A stretch of DNA of 24,558 nt. Source: JBFIHZ01 sp041601535. Lineage in GTDB: Bacteria > Pseudomonadota > Gammaproteobacteria > Xanthomonadales > SZUA-36. A model generated the notes under the pieces. That model made no database searches. It saw only the letters and a program-made list of their open reading frames with translations, and was not told where the DNA came from. Below, in pieces: positions 14,086 to 21,708 of the stretch. The stretch lies in assembly GCA_041601535.1 (NCBI GenBank), contig JBFIHZ010000015.1:1-24558 (forward strand). Reading direction: 5' to 3'. The translations under genes were made by a program, and so were the position numbers. Within the stretch, counting starts at the first letter, position 1, and each line of letters starts with the position of its first letter.

Positions 14086-14628
14086 ATGTCCAGATTACAG
14101 ACATATTACAAAGAGACCGTGGTGCCACAGTTGATGGAGCAGTTAAAGCTCAACAACGTGATGGAAGTGCCACGGATCACCAAGATCACGCTGAACATGG
14201 GCGTAGGTGAAGCTGTGGCCGATAAAAAGGTCATGGATCGCGCCACTGGCGACCTGGAACAGATCGCCGGCCAGAAGCCCATAGTGACCTATGCACGTAA
14301 ATCGGTCGCCAGTTTCAAGATTCGTGACGGATGGCCCGTGGGTTGCAAGGTCACCCTGCGTCGGGAACGGATGTATGAGTTTCTCGATCGTCTGGTGAAC
14401 ATAGCGATTCCCCGAATTCGTGACTTCCGTGGTCTTAACCGTAAGTCCTTTGACGGGCAGGGCAACTACAGCATGGGCGTGAAAGAACAGATCATGTTCC
14501 CTGAAGTTGACTACGACAAGATCGACGTAATTCGTGGCATGGACATCACCATCACCACTTCTGCGAAGGGTAAGGAAGAAGCGCTGGCATTGCTGCAGGC
14601 ATTCAACTTTCCGTTCAAGGCGAAATAA
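14086..14628 (+). CDS. rplE: 50S ribosomal protein uL5
   Basis: uL5 binds 5S rRNA with uL18 and contacts P-site tRNA. The 180 residues show the standard sequence: LQTYYKETVVPQLMEQL, VPRITKITLNMGVGEA, the GCKVTLRRERMYEFLDRL loop and RGLNRKSFDGQGNYSMGVKEQ. ATG 14086 is chosen over the in-frame GTG at 14083 since family members start close to MSRL. The ribosome site is ACAGGTAAA. In E. coli the S8 repressor binds the mRNA at this start; here the preceding region is expanded and duplicated. Confidence 0.97.
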   Translation: MSRLQTYYKETVVPQLMEQLKLNNVMEVPRITKITLNMGVGEAVADKKVMDRATGDLEQIAGQKPIVTYARKSVASFKIRDGWPVGCKVTLRRERMYEFLDRLVNIAIPRIRDFRGLNRKSFDGQGNYSMGVKEQIMFPEVDYDKIDVIRGMDITITTSAKGKEEALALLQAFNFPFKAK

Positions 14629-14645
14629 GGCTAAAGGATCCAGGC

Positions 14646-14951
14646 ATGGCAAAGAAATCAATGGTTAATCGCGAAAAACGCCGCACCCAGCTGGTTGCAC
14701 GTTACGCGAAGAAGCGCGCCGAACTGAAGGCGATCATCATCGACCCGAATGTCGATTTTGAGGTACAGCAGGACGCAATTTTCCAGCTGCAGAAACTGCC
14801 GCGGGATTCCAGTCCGTCCAGGCAGCGCAACCGTTGTGCGATTTCAGGCCGTCCGCGCGGCTTTTATCGCAAATTCGGCCTGGGCCGTAACAAGTTACGC
14901 GAAGCTGCCATGCGCGGCGACGTTCCTGGTCTTCGTAAGGCCAGTTGGTAA
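14646..14951 (+). CDS. rpsN: 30S ribosomal protein uS14, long zinc-free form
   Basis: uS14 is in the 30S head near the A site. The 101 residues represent the long form without the two CxxC zinc pairs: MAKKSMVNREKRRTQL, a variable middle, then RQRNRCAISGRPRGFYRKFGLGRNKLREAA and GLRKASW. AAGGA at 14634–14638 supports the ATG. Intergenic spacing to rplE (17 nt) and rpsH (13 nt) is normal. Confidence 0.97.
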   Translation: MAKKSMVNREKRRTQLVARYAKKRAELKAIIIDPNVDFEVQQDAIFQLQKLPRDSSPSRQRNRCAISGRPRGFYRKFGLGRNKLREAAMRGDVPGLRKASW

Positions 14952-14964
14952 AGAGGAAAAGACA

Positions 14965-15360
14965 ATGAGCATGAGTGATCCCATTTCGGACATGCTGACA
15001 CGGATTCGCAATGCGCAATCGGTGAACAAGGCCACCGTGGCCATGCCGGCTTCAAAAGTAAAAAGCGGCATTGCAAAAGTGTTGAAGGAAGAAGGCTATA
15101 TCGGCGATTTTCGCGATATCGAAATTGACGGCAAGCCAGGTCTGGAAATTACGCTGAAATACAGCAATGGCCAGGGCGTAATTACATCGCTGAAGCGCGC
15201 CAGCCGGCCGGGCCTGAGAACCTATCGGGGCAAGGACGATCTGCCCAAGATTCTCAACGGTCTTGGCATGGCAGTAATCAGCACGTCGCGCGGCATCATG
15301 ACCGACGCTTCGGCACGTGAAGCAGGACAGGGCGGCGAAGTCCTGTGCTACGTCACCTGA
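14965..15360 (+). CDS. rpsH: 30S ribosomal protein uS8
   Basis: uS8 is a primary binder of the 16S central domain and the translational repressor of the spc operon in E. coli. The 131 residues have SDPISDMLTRIRNAQ, ASKVKSGIAKVLKEEGYI and the C-terminal VISTSRGIMTDASAREAGQGGE. AAGAGGA (14951–14957) lies 7 nt before ATG 14965, better than the alternative ATG at 14971. Whether it acts at the expanded rplX–rplE gap is unknown. Confidence 0.97.
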   Translation: MSMSDPISDMLTRIRNAQSVNKATVAMPASKVKSGIAKVLKEEGYIGDFRDIEIDGKPGLEITLKYSNGQGVITSLKRASRPGLRTYRGKDDLPKILNGLGMAVISTSRGIMTDASAREAGQGGEVLCYVT

Positions 15361-15370
15361 GGAGAATGAA

Positions 15371-15898
15371 ATGTCACGCATAGCTAAAGCACCAGTTACG
15401 GTGCCTTCGGGTGTGGAGCTGAAGATCCAGGACGACCAGGTCAATGTAAAAGGACCAAAGGGTAACCTGTCTCTGCAACTGCATCCGTCAGTAACCCTGG
15501 TGCAGGAAGACGGTGAAATAACCGTCAAGCCAGTGTCTGATTCAGGTATGGCCATGGCCGGTACGTTCCGCTCCCTGCTGAATAACCTGGTCGTGGGCGT
15601 AACCAACGGCTTTGAGAAAAAACTCACGCTGATCGGCGTAGGTTACCGTGCACAGGTTCAGGGCAATACGCTGACCCTGGCATTGGGCTTCTCGCATCCG
15701 GTGGAATATGTGGCGCCGGAAGGCATCACCATTGAGGCCCCCAGCCAGACTGAAGTGGTCATCAAGGGCTGTGATAAACAGCGAGTGGGCCAGGTTGCGG
15801 CGGAAATTCGCGCGTTCCGGCCACCCGAGCCTTACAAAGGCAAGGGCGTTCGTTACAGCGATGAGCAGGTTGCCCGTAAGGAAGCCAAGAAGGCTTAA
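15371..15898 (+). CDS. rplF: 50S ribosomal protein uL6
   Basis: uL6 lies near the factor-binding site at the base of the bL12 stalk. The 175 residues show two tandem α/β domains: SRIAKAPVTVPSGVELKIQ, VKGPKGNL, then GVTNGFEKKLTLIGVGYRAQ, and the C-terminal PEPYKGKGVRYSDEQVARKE. ATG 15371 is preceded by AGGAGA at 15360–15365, which overlaps the rpsH stop. Upstream in-frame starts lie within rpsH and lack family similarity. Confidence 0.97.
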   Translation: MSRIAKAPVTVPSGVELKIQDDQVNVKGPKGNLSLQLHPSVTLVQEDGEITVKPVSDSGMAMAGTFRSLLNNLVVGVTNGFEKKLTLIGVGYRAQVQGNTLTLALGFSHPVEYVAPEGITIEAPSQTEVVIKGCDKQRVGQVAAEIRAFRPPEPYKGKGVRYSDEQVARKEAKKA

Positions 15899-15966
15899 TC
15901 ATTGAAGTTTGAATACAGCGTTCGGCCGGAATCCGTTTCACCGCCGAACAGCATGAGGAAATTGTG

Positions 15967-16323
15967 ATGGACGTAAAAAAAGCTGCACGTTTGCGCCGGG
16001 CCCGCAAAGCCCGCGCTCACATCCGTCGCCAGGGTAAAGCCCGTCTGACGGTGCACCGCAGTGGCCAGCATATCTATGCCCAGGTCATCAGCGCCGAAGG
16101 CGACAAGGTGCTGGCGGCTGCTTCCACCTTGCAGAAAGAAGTGGGTGGATCGCTGAAAGGCACCAAGAACAAGGAAGCTGCTGCCGCGGTTGGCAAGGCA
16201 GTTGCAGAGAAGGCTGTTGCAGCGGGGATCAAGGACGTCGCTTTCGACCGTTCCGGTTTCCGTTACCACGGCCGCATCAAGGTGCTGGCTGACGCGGCAC
16301 GTGAAGTGGGTTTGAATTTCTGA
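15967..16323 (+). CDS. rplR: 50S ribosomal protein uL18
   Basis: uL18 binds 5S rRNA and brings it to the 23S rRNA. The 118 residues match the family: MDVKKAARLRRARKAR, VHRSGQHIYAQVI, AAAAVGKAVAEKAV and FDRSGFRYHGRIKVLADAAREVGLNF. GAGGAA at 15955–15960 favours ATG 15967 over the GTG at 15964. The 68-nt gap before it is slightly long but holds nothing recognisable. Confidence 0.97.
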   Translation: MDVKKAARLRRARKARAHIRRQGKARLTVHRSGQHIYAQVISAEGDKVLAAASTLQKEVGGSLKGTKNKEAAAAVGKAVAEKAVAAGIKDVAFDRSGFRYHGRIKVLADAAREVGLNF

Positions 16324-16363
16324 ATGCGGTCAGATTTAAGACCGAGCGAAACAGGTAAATAAC

Positions 16364-16876
16364 ATGGCGAACATGGACAGAGAAAACGGCGACGGCCTGC
16401 TGGAAAAGCTGGTTGCAGTCAACCGAGTGGCAAAAGTGGTCAAGGGCGGCCGCATTTTCGGGTTTACCGCGCTGAGCGTGGTGGGCGACGGAAATGGCAA
16501 GGTCGGTTTTGGTTACGGCAAGGCTCGTGAAGTGCCGGTGGCTATCCAGAAATCAATGGAAAAAGCGCGCCGCAACATGATCAGCGTTGATTTGCGTGAT
16601 GGCACCTTGTGGCACGCCGTGAAAGCACGCCATGCAGGTTCACGTATTTACATGCAGCCTGCATCAGAAGGTACTGGCGTTATTGCCGGTGGCGCGATGC
16701 GTGCCGTTCTGGAAACCGTGGGCGTGCATAACGTATTGGCCAAGAGCGTGGGTTCCAATAACCCCATCAACCTGGTGCGGGCAACCATTAAAGGTCTGCT
16801 TGCCATCCAGAGCCCGGCTACGGTTGCTGCCAAACGTGGCAAGTCCGTTGACGAAATCATGGCAAACGTGGGTTAA
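16364..16876 (+). CDS. rpsE: 30S ribosomal protein uS5
   Basis: uS5 sits at the mRNA entry channel and influences decoding accuracy. The 170-residue protein has the N-terminal dsRBD-like domain with the spectinomycin loop (VKGGRIFGFTALSVVGDG, apparently wild-type) and the C-terminal S5 domain with GTGVIAGGAMRAVLE and SNNPINLVRATIKGL. The ribosome site CGAAACAGGTAAA (16347–16359) is identical over 13 nt to the one before rplE. A 5-bp hairpin CGGTC/GACCG (16327–16344) lies in the rplR–rpsE gap. Confidence 0.97.
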   Translation: MANMDRENGDGLLEKLVAVNRVAKVVKGGRIFGFTALSVVGDGNGKVGFGYGKAREVPVAIQKSMEKARRNMISVDLRDGTLWHAVKARHAGSRIYMQPASEGTGVIAGGAMRAVLETVGVHNVLAKSVGSNNPINLVRATIKGLLAIQSPATVAAKRGKSVDEIMANVG

Positions 16877-16881
16877 GGGTC

Positions 16882-17076
16882 ATGGCCAAGAAAAAAGCAA
16901 AGCAGATTTCTGTAACCCTGGTCCGTTCACCTGCAGGCGCTTTACCGCGTCATCGCGAGTGCGTGCGTGGCCTGGGCCTGAAAAAGATGAACCATACCGT
17001 GGTGCTGGAAGACACACCTTCAGTCCGCGGCATGGTGAATAAAATTGAATACATGGTACGAGTGGAAGAAGCCTGA
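16882..17076 (+). CDS. rpmD: 50S ribosomal protein uL30
   Basis: uL30 is a small 50S protein with a ferredoxin-like fold. The 64 residues show QISVTLVRSPAGALPRHRECVRGLGLKKM, typical of the family, then LEDTPSVRGMVNKIEYMVRVEE. The TAAGGG site overlaps the rpsE stop at 16874–16876. The spacer is 5 nt. Length is a few residues above the E. coli protein, from an N-terminal Lys-rich stretch. Confidence 0.96.
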   Translation: MAKKKAKQISVTLVRSPAGALPRHRECVRGLGLKKMNHTVVLEDTPSVRGMVNKIEYMVRVEEA

Positions 17077-17125
17077 GAAATTACAGGGCTGGCTTCTGCG
17101 AGCCGATTAAAAGGAAAGTACTCAA

Positions 17126-17557
17126 ATGAAACTGAATACATTAAGCCCGGCACCGGGCAGCAAAACTTCGCGCAAACGCGTGGGCCGTGGCATTGGTTCC
17201 GGCCTGGGTAAGACCGGTGGCCGTGGTCACAAGGGTCAGACCTCCCGTTCCGGCGGTTTCCACAAGGTGGGTTTTGAAGGTGGCCAGATGCCGCTGCAAC
17301 GGCGTTTGCCGAAACGCGGTTTCGCCTCACGCACCAGCCGTTACAACGCGGAAATCCGTCTGTACCAGATCCAGGCCATGAAGGCCGACGTGATCGATCT
17401 TGAAGCGCTGAAATCAGAAGGTCTGGTTGGGCACGATATCCGTAAGGTCAAGATCATCAATACCGGTACGTTGGAGCGTGCAGTAACGATCAAGGGGCTT
17501 GGGGTTACCAAAGGTGCCCAGTCCAGCATCGAAACTGCCGGTGGCAAGGTAGAATAA
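17126..17557 (+). CDS. rplO: 50S ribosomal protein uL15
   Basis: uL15 is a late 50S assembly protein with a long basic extension into the rRNA. The 143 residues begin MKLNTLSPAPGSKTSRKRVGRGIGSG and include GFEGGQMPLQRRLPKRGF and the C-terminal GVTKGAQSSIETAGGKVE. AAGGAAA lies upstream of the ATG. Its stop TAA shares a base with the secY ATG (TAATG). Confidence 0.97.
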   Translation: MKLNTLSPAPGSKTSRKRVGRGIGSGLGKTGGRGHKGQTSRSGGFHKVGFEGGQMPLQRRLPKRGFASRTSRYNAEIRLYQIQAMKADVIDLEALKSEGLVGHDIRKVKIINTGTLERAVTIKGLGVTKGAQSSIETAGGKVE

Positions 17558-18900
17558 TGTCCCGCTCCCCATCACAGATGGCGGAAACGCTGGGCGGTTT
17601 GGGCCGGCTGACCGAATTACGGCAACGTCTGTTGTTCGTACTGGTGGCGCTGATCGTGTATCGCATCGGCACCTTTATTCCGGTTCCGGGTGTAAACCCA
17701 CAAGCGCTGCTGCAATTCATGAATTCGCAGCAGGGCACCATCGTTGACGTGTTCAACCTGTTCACCGGTGGTGCGCTGGAACGCTTTTCACTGTTCGCGC
17801 TGGGCGTGATGCCGTATATCTCGGCGTCCATCATCATCCAGTTGATGAGCAGCGCGGTACCGCACCTGCAGCAACTGAAGAAAGAAGGCTCCAGCGGACG
17901 GCAAAAAATCACCCAGTACACACGTGTGTTCACGGTGATACTGGCCGGCATCCAGGCCGGTGGTGTGGCTTTTGCACTACAGGGGCAATCAGCCGTTGTG
18001 CTGGCGCCTGGCTTTGGATTTCTGTTTACCGCAATTGTCACGTTAACGGCGGGCACCATCTTCTTGATGTGGCTGGGCGAACAGATTACCGAACGCGGTG
18101 TGGGCAACGGTATTTCACTGATCATTTTCGCCGGTATCGTAGCCGGGTTGCCACGCGCCATTGCAGGCACGCTGGAACTTGTGAATACTGGGCAATTGAG
18201 CATTCCTGCCACCTTGCTGATTCTGGCATTGGTGCTGGGCGTGATCTATTTCGTCGTGCGGGTAGAACGCGGCCAGCGCAGGATTACGGTTAACTACGCT
18301 CAGCGTCAGGGCCGGGTGGCTTATCAGAACCAGTCCACGCATTTGCCGCTGAAAGTTAATATGTCGGGTGTAATTCCCGCCATTTTCGCCTCTAGTATCG
18401 TGATTTTTCCGTCTACCCTGGCCACCTGGTTCAGCGGTTCGGAAGGCCTGAACTGGCTGACTGATGTATCAGCAGCGCTGACGCCGGGTAACCTTGCCTA
18501 CACGATTCTGTATGCAGGGCTGATTATTTTCTTCTGTTTCTTTTATACCGCTATGGTATTCAACTCCAAGGAAACAGCGGACAACCTGAAGAAATCCGGT
18601 GCATTCATTCCGGGTATCAGGCCCGGTAAACAAACAGCCGACTATATCGATAACGTGTTGACACGCCTGACCATGGTGGGCTCCATCTACCTGGCGGCGG
18701 TTTGCCTGTTACCTGATGTGCTGCGTGTGGTCTGGGCTGTACCGTTCTATTTTGGCGGCACTTCGGTACTGATCGTGGTGGTTGTCATCATGGACTTTAT
18801 TGCGCAGGTTCAGGCGCATTTGATTTCGCATCAATACGACAGCCTGATGAAGAAAGCCAATTTGAAGTCATACGGCCGCTCTGGAGTGGTTCGTCGGTAA
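17557..18900 (+). CDS. secY: Sec translocon channel subunit SecY
   Basis: SecY forms the protein-conducting channel of the inner membrane with SecE and SecG. The 447 residues have ten expected membrane segments, starting with LLFVLVALIVYRIGTFIPVPG, the plug-region FNLFTGGALERFSLFALGVMPYISASI, GNGISLIIFAGIVAGLP, and the cytoplasmic loop with FIPGIRPGKQTADYID, containing the Arg important for SecA function. It ends with QYDSLMKKANLKSYGR. It overlaps rplO by 1 nt, so membrane targeting is tied to ribosomal protein synthesis as in other bacteria. Confidence 0.98.
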   Translation: MSRSPSQMAETLGGLGRLTELRQRLLFVLVALIVYRIGTFIPVPGVNPQALLQFMNSQQGTIVDVFNLFTGGALERFSLFALGVMPYISASIIIQLMSSAVPHLQQLKKEGSSGRQKITQYTRVFTVILAGIQAGGVAFALQGQSAVVLAPGFGFLFTAIVTLTAGTIFLMWLGEQITERGVGNGISLIIFAGIVAGLPRAIAGTLELVNTGQLSIPATLLILALVLGVIYFVVRVERGQRRITVNYAQRQGRVAYQNQSTHLPLKVNMSGVIPAIFASSIVIFPSTLATWFSGSEGLNWLTDVSAALTPGNLAYTILYAGLIIFFCFFYTAMVFNSKETADNLKKSGAFIPGIRPGKQTADYIDNVLTRLTMVGSIYLAAVCLLPDVLRVVWAVPFYFGGTSVLIVVVVIMDFIAQVQAHLISHQYDSLMKKANLKSYGRSGVVRR

Positions 18901-18977
18901 TTTCTGGAATATCCGCCAAGGCGGTTTGATTCGGGTGCCTGAAACCTGGCCAGCCCGGTAGTTTTTGGAGAAATGTT

Positions 18978-19091
18978 ATGAAAGTGCAGGCTTCAGTTAA
19001 AAAGATCTGCCGTAACTGCAAGATCGTACGTCGCAAGCGGGTGCTGTTTGTTATCTGCAAGGATAAGAAGCACAAGCAGCGTCAAGGTTAA
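18978..19091 (+). CDS. rpmJ: 50S ribosomal protein bL36, zinc-binding form
   Basis: A 37-residue zinc-ribbon protein that contacts 23S rRNA late in assembly. It reads MKVQASVKKICRNCK, then a basic middle, then VICKDKKHKQRQG; the four zinc ligands are Cys11, Cys14, Cys27 and His32. TGGAG at 18966–18970 gives 7-nt spacing to the ATG. It follows secY after 77 nt; that gap has a small CCGCC-AA-GGCGG hairpin at 18913–18924. The middle segment VRRKRVLFVICKDKK is more basic than usual. Confidence 0.95.
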   Translation: MKVQASVKKICRNCKIVRRKRVLFVICKDKKHKQRQG

Positions 19092-19111
19092 CAAGTTTGG
19101 GCGTAACCCTT

Positions 19112-19138
19112 TTGCCCACCGTTTGGTTTCGATATAAT
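19112..19138 (+). promoter_or_regulatory. Internal promoter of the alpha operon (before rpsM)
   Basis: A perfect TATAAT at 19133–19138 within CGATATAATGTGC, followed by a GC-rich discriminator. The best -35 is TTGCCC at 19112–19117 (4 of 6, with a short 15-nt spacer). Predicted start near 19145 leaves a leader of only about 36 nt to rpsM. The same 13-base core is present at 1544–1556 before tRNA-Gln. Confidence 0.55.
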
Positions 19139-19180
19139 GTGCCGTTACGTTCGCGGCACTGAAATACAGGAGTTTAAAGT

Positions 19181-19537
19181 ATGGCTCGCATAGCAGGAGT
19201 CAACATTCCGGTTCAAAAGCACACCTGGGTGGGCTTGACGCACATTTATGGCATTGGCCGTACACGGGCATTGCAAATCTGCGCAGCGGCCGGTGTTGCG
19301 CCGGATACCAAAATTCGCGACCTGACCGAAGCCGAGGTTGAAGGCATCCGTTCCGAGGTTGCCAAGGTGCCGGTCGAAGGCGATTTGCGCCGTGAAGTGG
19401 CAATGAATATCAAGCGGCTGATGGACCTGGGCGCCTACCGTGGCTTGCGTCATCGGCGCGGCTTGCCGGTTCGTGGCCAGCAGACCAAAACCAACGCGCG
19501 CACCCGTAAAGGTCCGCGTCGGCCCATCAAGCGTTAA
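19181..19537 (+). CDS. rpsM: 30S ribosomal protein uS13
   Basis: uS13 is in the 30S head, forms bridges to the 50S and contacts P-site tRNA with its basic tail. The 118 residues show ARIAGVNIPVQKH, the helix-hairpin-helix LTHIYGIGRTRALQI, then RLMDLGAYRGLRHRRGLPVRGQ and the basic tail NARTRKGPRRPIKR. KHTWVGLTHIYG differs from the common KH-x-x-IALTxIYG. AGGAG at 19168–19172 gives 8-nt spacing. First gene of the alpha operon. Confidence 0.97.
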   Translation: MARIAGVNIPVQKHTWVGLTHIYGIGRTRALQICAAAGVAPDTKIRDLTEAEVEGIRSEVAKVPVEGDLRREVAMNIKRLMDLGAYRGLRHRRGLPVRGQQTKTNARTRKGPRRPIKR

Positions 19538-19543
19538 TTAAAG

Positions 19544-19570
19544 TCCGGTTCAGCCTGGTGGCTGAACGGA
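19544..19570 (+). promoter_or_regulatory. Stable hairpin in the rpsM–rpsK gap
   Basis: TCCGGTTCAGCC (19544–19555), loop TGGT, and GGCTGAACGGA (19560–19570) form an 11-bp stem with one bulged G. No T-run follows, so it is not an intrinsic terminator. It lies between the rpsM stop and the rpsK ribosome site (AAGGCGGA). It may protect or process the message, or act as a control element. Confidence 0.5.
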
Positions 19571-19595
19571 AATGAACTGATAAGGCGGAAGATCA

Positions 19596-19979
19596 ATGTC
19601 TAAACCGATCAAGAAAAAGAAGGTCAAGAAAACCGTGGTAGATGGGATTGCCCACGTCCACGCGTCCTTCAACAACACGATCATTACCATCACTGACCGG
19701 CAGGGCAACGCACTGTCGTGGGCCACGTCCGGCGGCGCCGGTTTCCGGGGTTCGCGCAAAAGCACGCCATTTGCTGCTCAGGTTGCAGCCGAAACGGCGG
19801 GCCGTGCGGCACTGGACTATGGTCTGAAAAACCTGGAAGTACGCGTAAAGGGTCCTGGCCCGGGTCGTGAATCTTCCGTTCGCGCACTGAATACCGTGGG
19901 CTACAAGATCACCAATATCACTGACGTGACGCCGATACCGCATAACGGTTGCCGGCCACCCAAAAAACGTCGCGTCTGA
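19596..19979 (+). CDS. rpsK: 30S ribosomal protein uS11
   Basis: uS11 lies on the 30S platform by the mRNA exit channel. The 127 residues include GIAHVHASFNNTIITITDRQGNALSW (interrupted here for length), SGGAGFRGSRKSTPFAAQ, VRVKGPGPGRESSVRAL and the C-terminal PIPHNGCRPPKKRRV. An Asn in PHNG is the usual site of isoaspartate formation in E. coli uS11. ATG 19596 follows AAGGCGGAAGA. A 12-nt spacer leads to rpsD. Confidence 0.97.
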   Translation: MSKPIKKKKVKKTVVDGIAHVHASFNNTIITITDRQGNALSWATSGGAGFRGSRKSTPFAAQVAAETAGRAALDYGLKNLEVRVKGPGPGRESSVRALNTVGYKITNITDVTPIPHNGCRPPKKRRV

Positions 19980-19991
19980 CGGAGCAATATC

Positions 19992-20618
19992 ATGGCTAGA
20001 TATATCGGACCAACCTGTAAACTTGCACGCCGTGAAGGCGTTGACCTGGAGCTGAAGAGCCCGGCCCGTGGGCTGGAGTCCAAGTGCAAGTTGAACCAGG
20101 CACCTGGACAACATGGTGCATCACGCCGCGCACGGCTGTCGGATTACGCCCTGCAGCTGCGTGAAAAGCAGAAAGTACGCCGTATTTACGGTGTGCTGGA
20201 ACGCCAGTTCCGCAACTACTACAAATCTGCTGCACAGCAAAAAGGCGCCACCGGTGAAAACCTGTTGCGCTTGCTGGAAAGCCGCCTGGATAACGTGGTC
20301 TACCGCATGGGCTTTGCCGTAACGCGGGCGCAGGCTCGCCAGATGGTGTCACACAAAGGTATTACGGTTAACGGCCAGGTGGTAAATATTCCTTCGTACA
20401 AGGTACAGCCTGAAGACGTGGTTGCCGTTCGTGAAAAAGCCAAAAATCAGCTGCGGGTCAAAGAAGCTCTGACCATGAGCCAGGAAATGGATCTGGTGCC
20501 TGGCTGGATCACGGTGGACACGCAGAAAATGGAAGGTGTGTTCAAAGCCTATCCTGATCGCGCTGATCTGTCGGCTGACATCAACGAAAGCCTGATCGTG
20601 GAGCTTTACTCCAAGTAA
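19992..20618 (+). CDS. rpsD: 30S ribosomal protein uS4
   Basis: uS4 nucleates 16S 5'-domain assembly, sits at the mRNA entry site, and in E. coli represses the alpha operon. The 208 residues show ARYIGPTCKLARREGVDL, LREKQKVRRIYGVLERQFRNYY, an S4 RNA-binding domain at about 98–160 (RLDNVVYRMGFAVTRAQARQMV) and the C-terminal DLSADINESLIVELYSK. Cysteines at 9 and about 32 do not form the four-Cys zinc site of C+ homologues. GGAG at 19981–19984 supports the ATG. Confidence 0.97.
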   Translation: MARYIGPTCKLARREGVDLELKSPARGLESKCKLNQAPGQHGASRRARLSDYALQLREKQKVRRIYGVLERQFRNYYKSAAQQKGATGENLLRLLESRLDNVVYRMGFAVTRAQARQMVSHKGITVNGQVVNIPSYKVQPEDVVAVREKAKNQLRVKEALTMSQEMDLVPGWITVDTQKMEGVFKAYPDRADLSADINESLIVELYSK

Positions 20619-20680
20619 GCACGGCTGGCAGTCGAAACCGAAATTTGTAACCTGGACATACTGTTGCGAGGGACTACCCT

Positions 20681-21667
20681 ATGATGGGTGTTATTGAAAA
20701 AATGCTGAAACCTGGTGCCGTTGGCGTTGACGAAGTCAACCCAAACCGCGCCCGGATTACCCTGGAGCCGCTGGAACGCGGTTTTGGCCACACCCTGGGC
20801 AATGCCCTGCGGCGTGTCCTGTTGTCCTCTATTCCCGGTTGCGCCATTGTTGAAGTTGAAATGGACGGCGTGTTGCATGAATACACTGCGGTAGAGGGTT
20901 TGCAGGAAGACATTATTGAGGTGCTGTTGAACCTCAAGGGCATTGCGCTGCGCATGCACGAACGCGAAGAAGCCGTGCTGACCCTGAGCAAGGCAGGTGC
21001 CGGTCCCGTGACCGCCGCCGATATCCAGGTTGACCACACGGTAGAAGTGGTAAACCCGGAACATGTAATTTGCAACCTGACCAAGGACGGCAGCATCAAC
21101 ATGCGGTTGAAAGTGGCGCGCGGCGTGGGCTATCAGCCAGCGGTGCAGCTTTCAATCGGCGAGCAGGAAAGCCGGCCCATTGGCCGTCTGCAGCTGGACG
21201 CGTCGTTCTGCCCGGTGCGCAAAGTGGCCTACAGTGTGGATGCGGCTCGTGTTGAACAGCGCACCAACCTGGACAAGCTGATCCTGGATATTGAAACCAA
21301 TGCCACCATCGACTGTGAAGAAGCAGTCAAGCTGGCTGCCAATATTCTCGCCGATCAGTTGTCTGTGTTCGTCGACTTCAAAGCACGCCAGGAAGTGGAG
21401 GTTGAAGCCAAATCGCAGGAAATCGATCCGGTGCTGCTGCGCCCGATTGATGACCTGGAACTGACGGTTCGCTCCGCTAACTGCCTGAAAGCAGAAAGCA
21501 TTCTGTATATCGGTGACCTGGTACAGCGCACCGAGGTAGAGCTGCTGAAAACCCCTAACCTGGGTAAAAAATCGCTCACCGAAATCAAAGATGTTCTTGC
21601 CTCCAATGACTTGTCACTGGGCATGAAACTGGAAAACTGGCCGCCTGCGAGCCTGGTTAATGACTGA
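20681..21667 (+). CDS. rpoA: RNA polymerase alpha subunit
   Basis: The alpha dimer scaffolds RNA polymerase assembly and contacts UP elements and activators. The 328 residues contain the N-terminal assembly domain (LERGFGHTLGNALRRVLLSS, with Arg44/45), the VNPEHVICNL segment, a linker, and the C-terminal domain with TVRSANCLKAE, where Arg264 corresponds to the DNA-contacting R265 of E. coli, and LLKTPNLGKKSLTEIKDVL. ATG 20681 has GAGGGA upstream; ATG 20684 is also possible. A hairpin overlaps its stop. Confidence 0.98.
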   Translation: MMGVIEKMLKPGAVGVDEVNPNRARITLEPLERGFGHTLGNALRRVLLSSIPGCAIVEVEMDGVLHEYTAVEGLQEDIIEVLLNLKGIALRMHEREEAVLTLSKAGAGPVTAADIQVDHTVEVVNPEHVICNLTKDGSINMRLKVARGVGYQPAVQLSIGEQESRPIGRLQLDASFCPVRKVAYSVDAARVEQRTNLDKLILDIETNATIDCEEAVKLAANILADQLSVFVDFKARQEVEVEAKSQEIDPVLLRPIDDLELTVRSANCLKAESILYIGDLVQRTEVELLKTPNLGKKSLTEIKDVLASNDLSLGMKLENWPPASLVND

Positions 21668-21687
21668 CGTGATGTCAGTCTATAGAC
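21662..21687 (+). promoter_or_regulatory. Inverted repeats over the rpoA stop, before rplQ
   Basis: GACTGAC (21662–21668), loop GTGAT, GTCAGTC (21674–21680) is a perfect 7-bp stem that includes the rpoA stop codon. An overlapping palindrome GTCTATAGAC at 21678–21687 could form instead. The rplQ ribosome site AAGGA starts at 21697. No T-run. It could modulate rpoA–rplQ coupling or message processing. Confidence 0.45.
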
Positions 21688-21708
21688 AGTAATACAAAGG
21701 ATCAGACC

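Noticed and set aside
17505..18212. Minus-strand 235-codon frame opposite secY
   Set aside because: A Ser/Pro/Thr-rich composition typical of antisense to membrane-protein codons; secY is certain.
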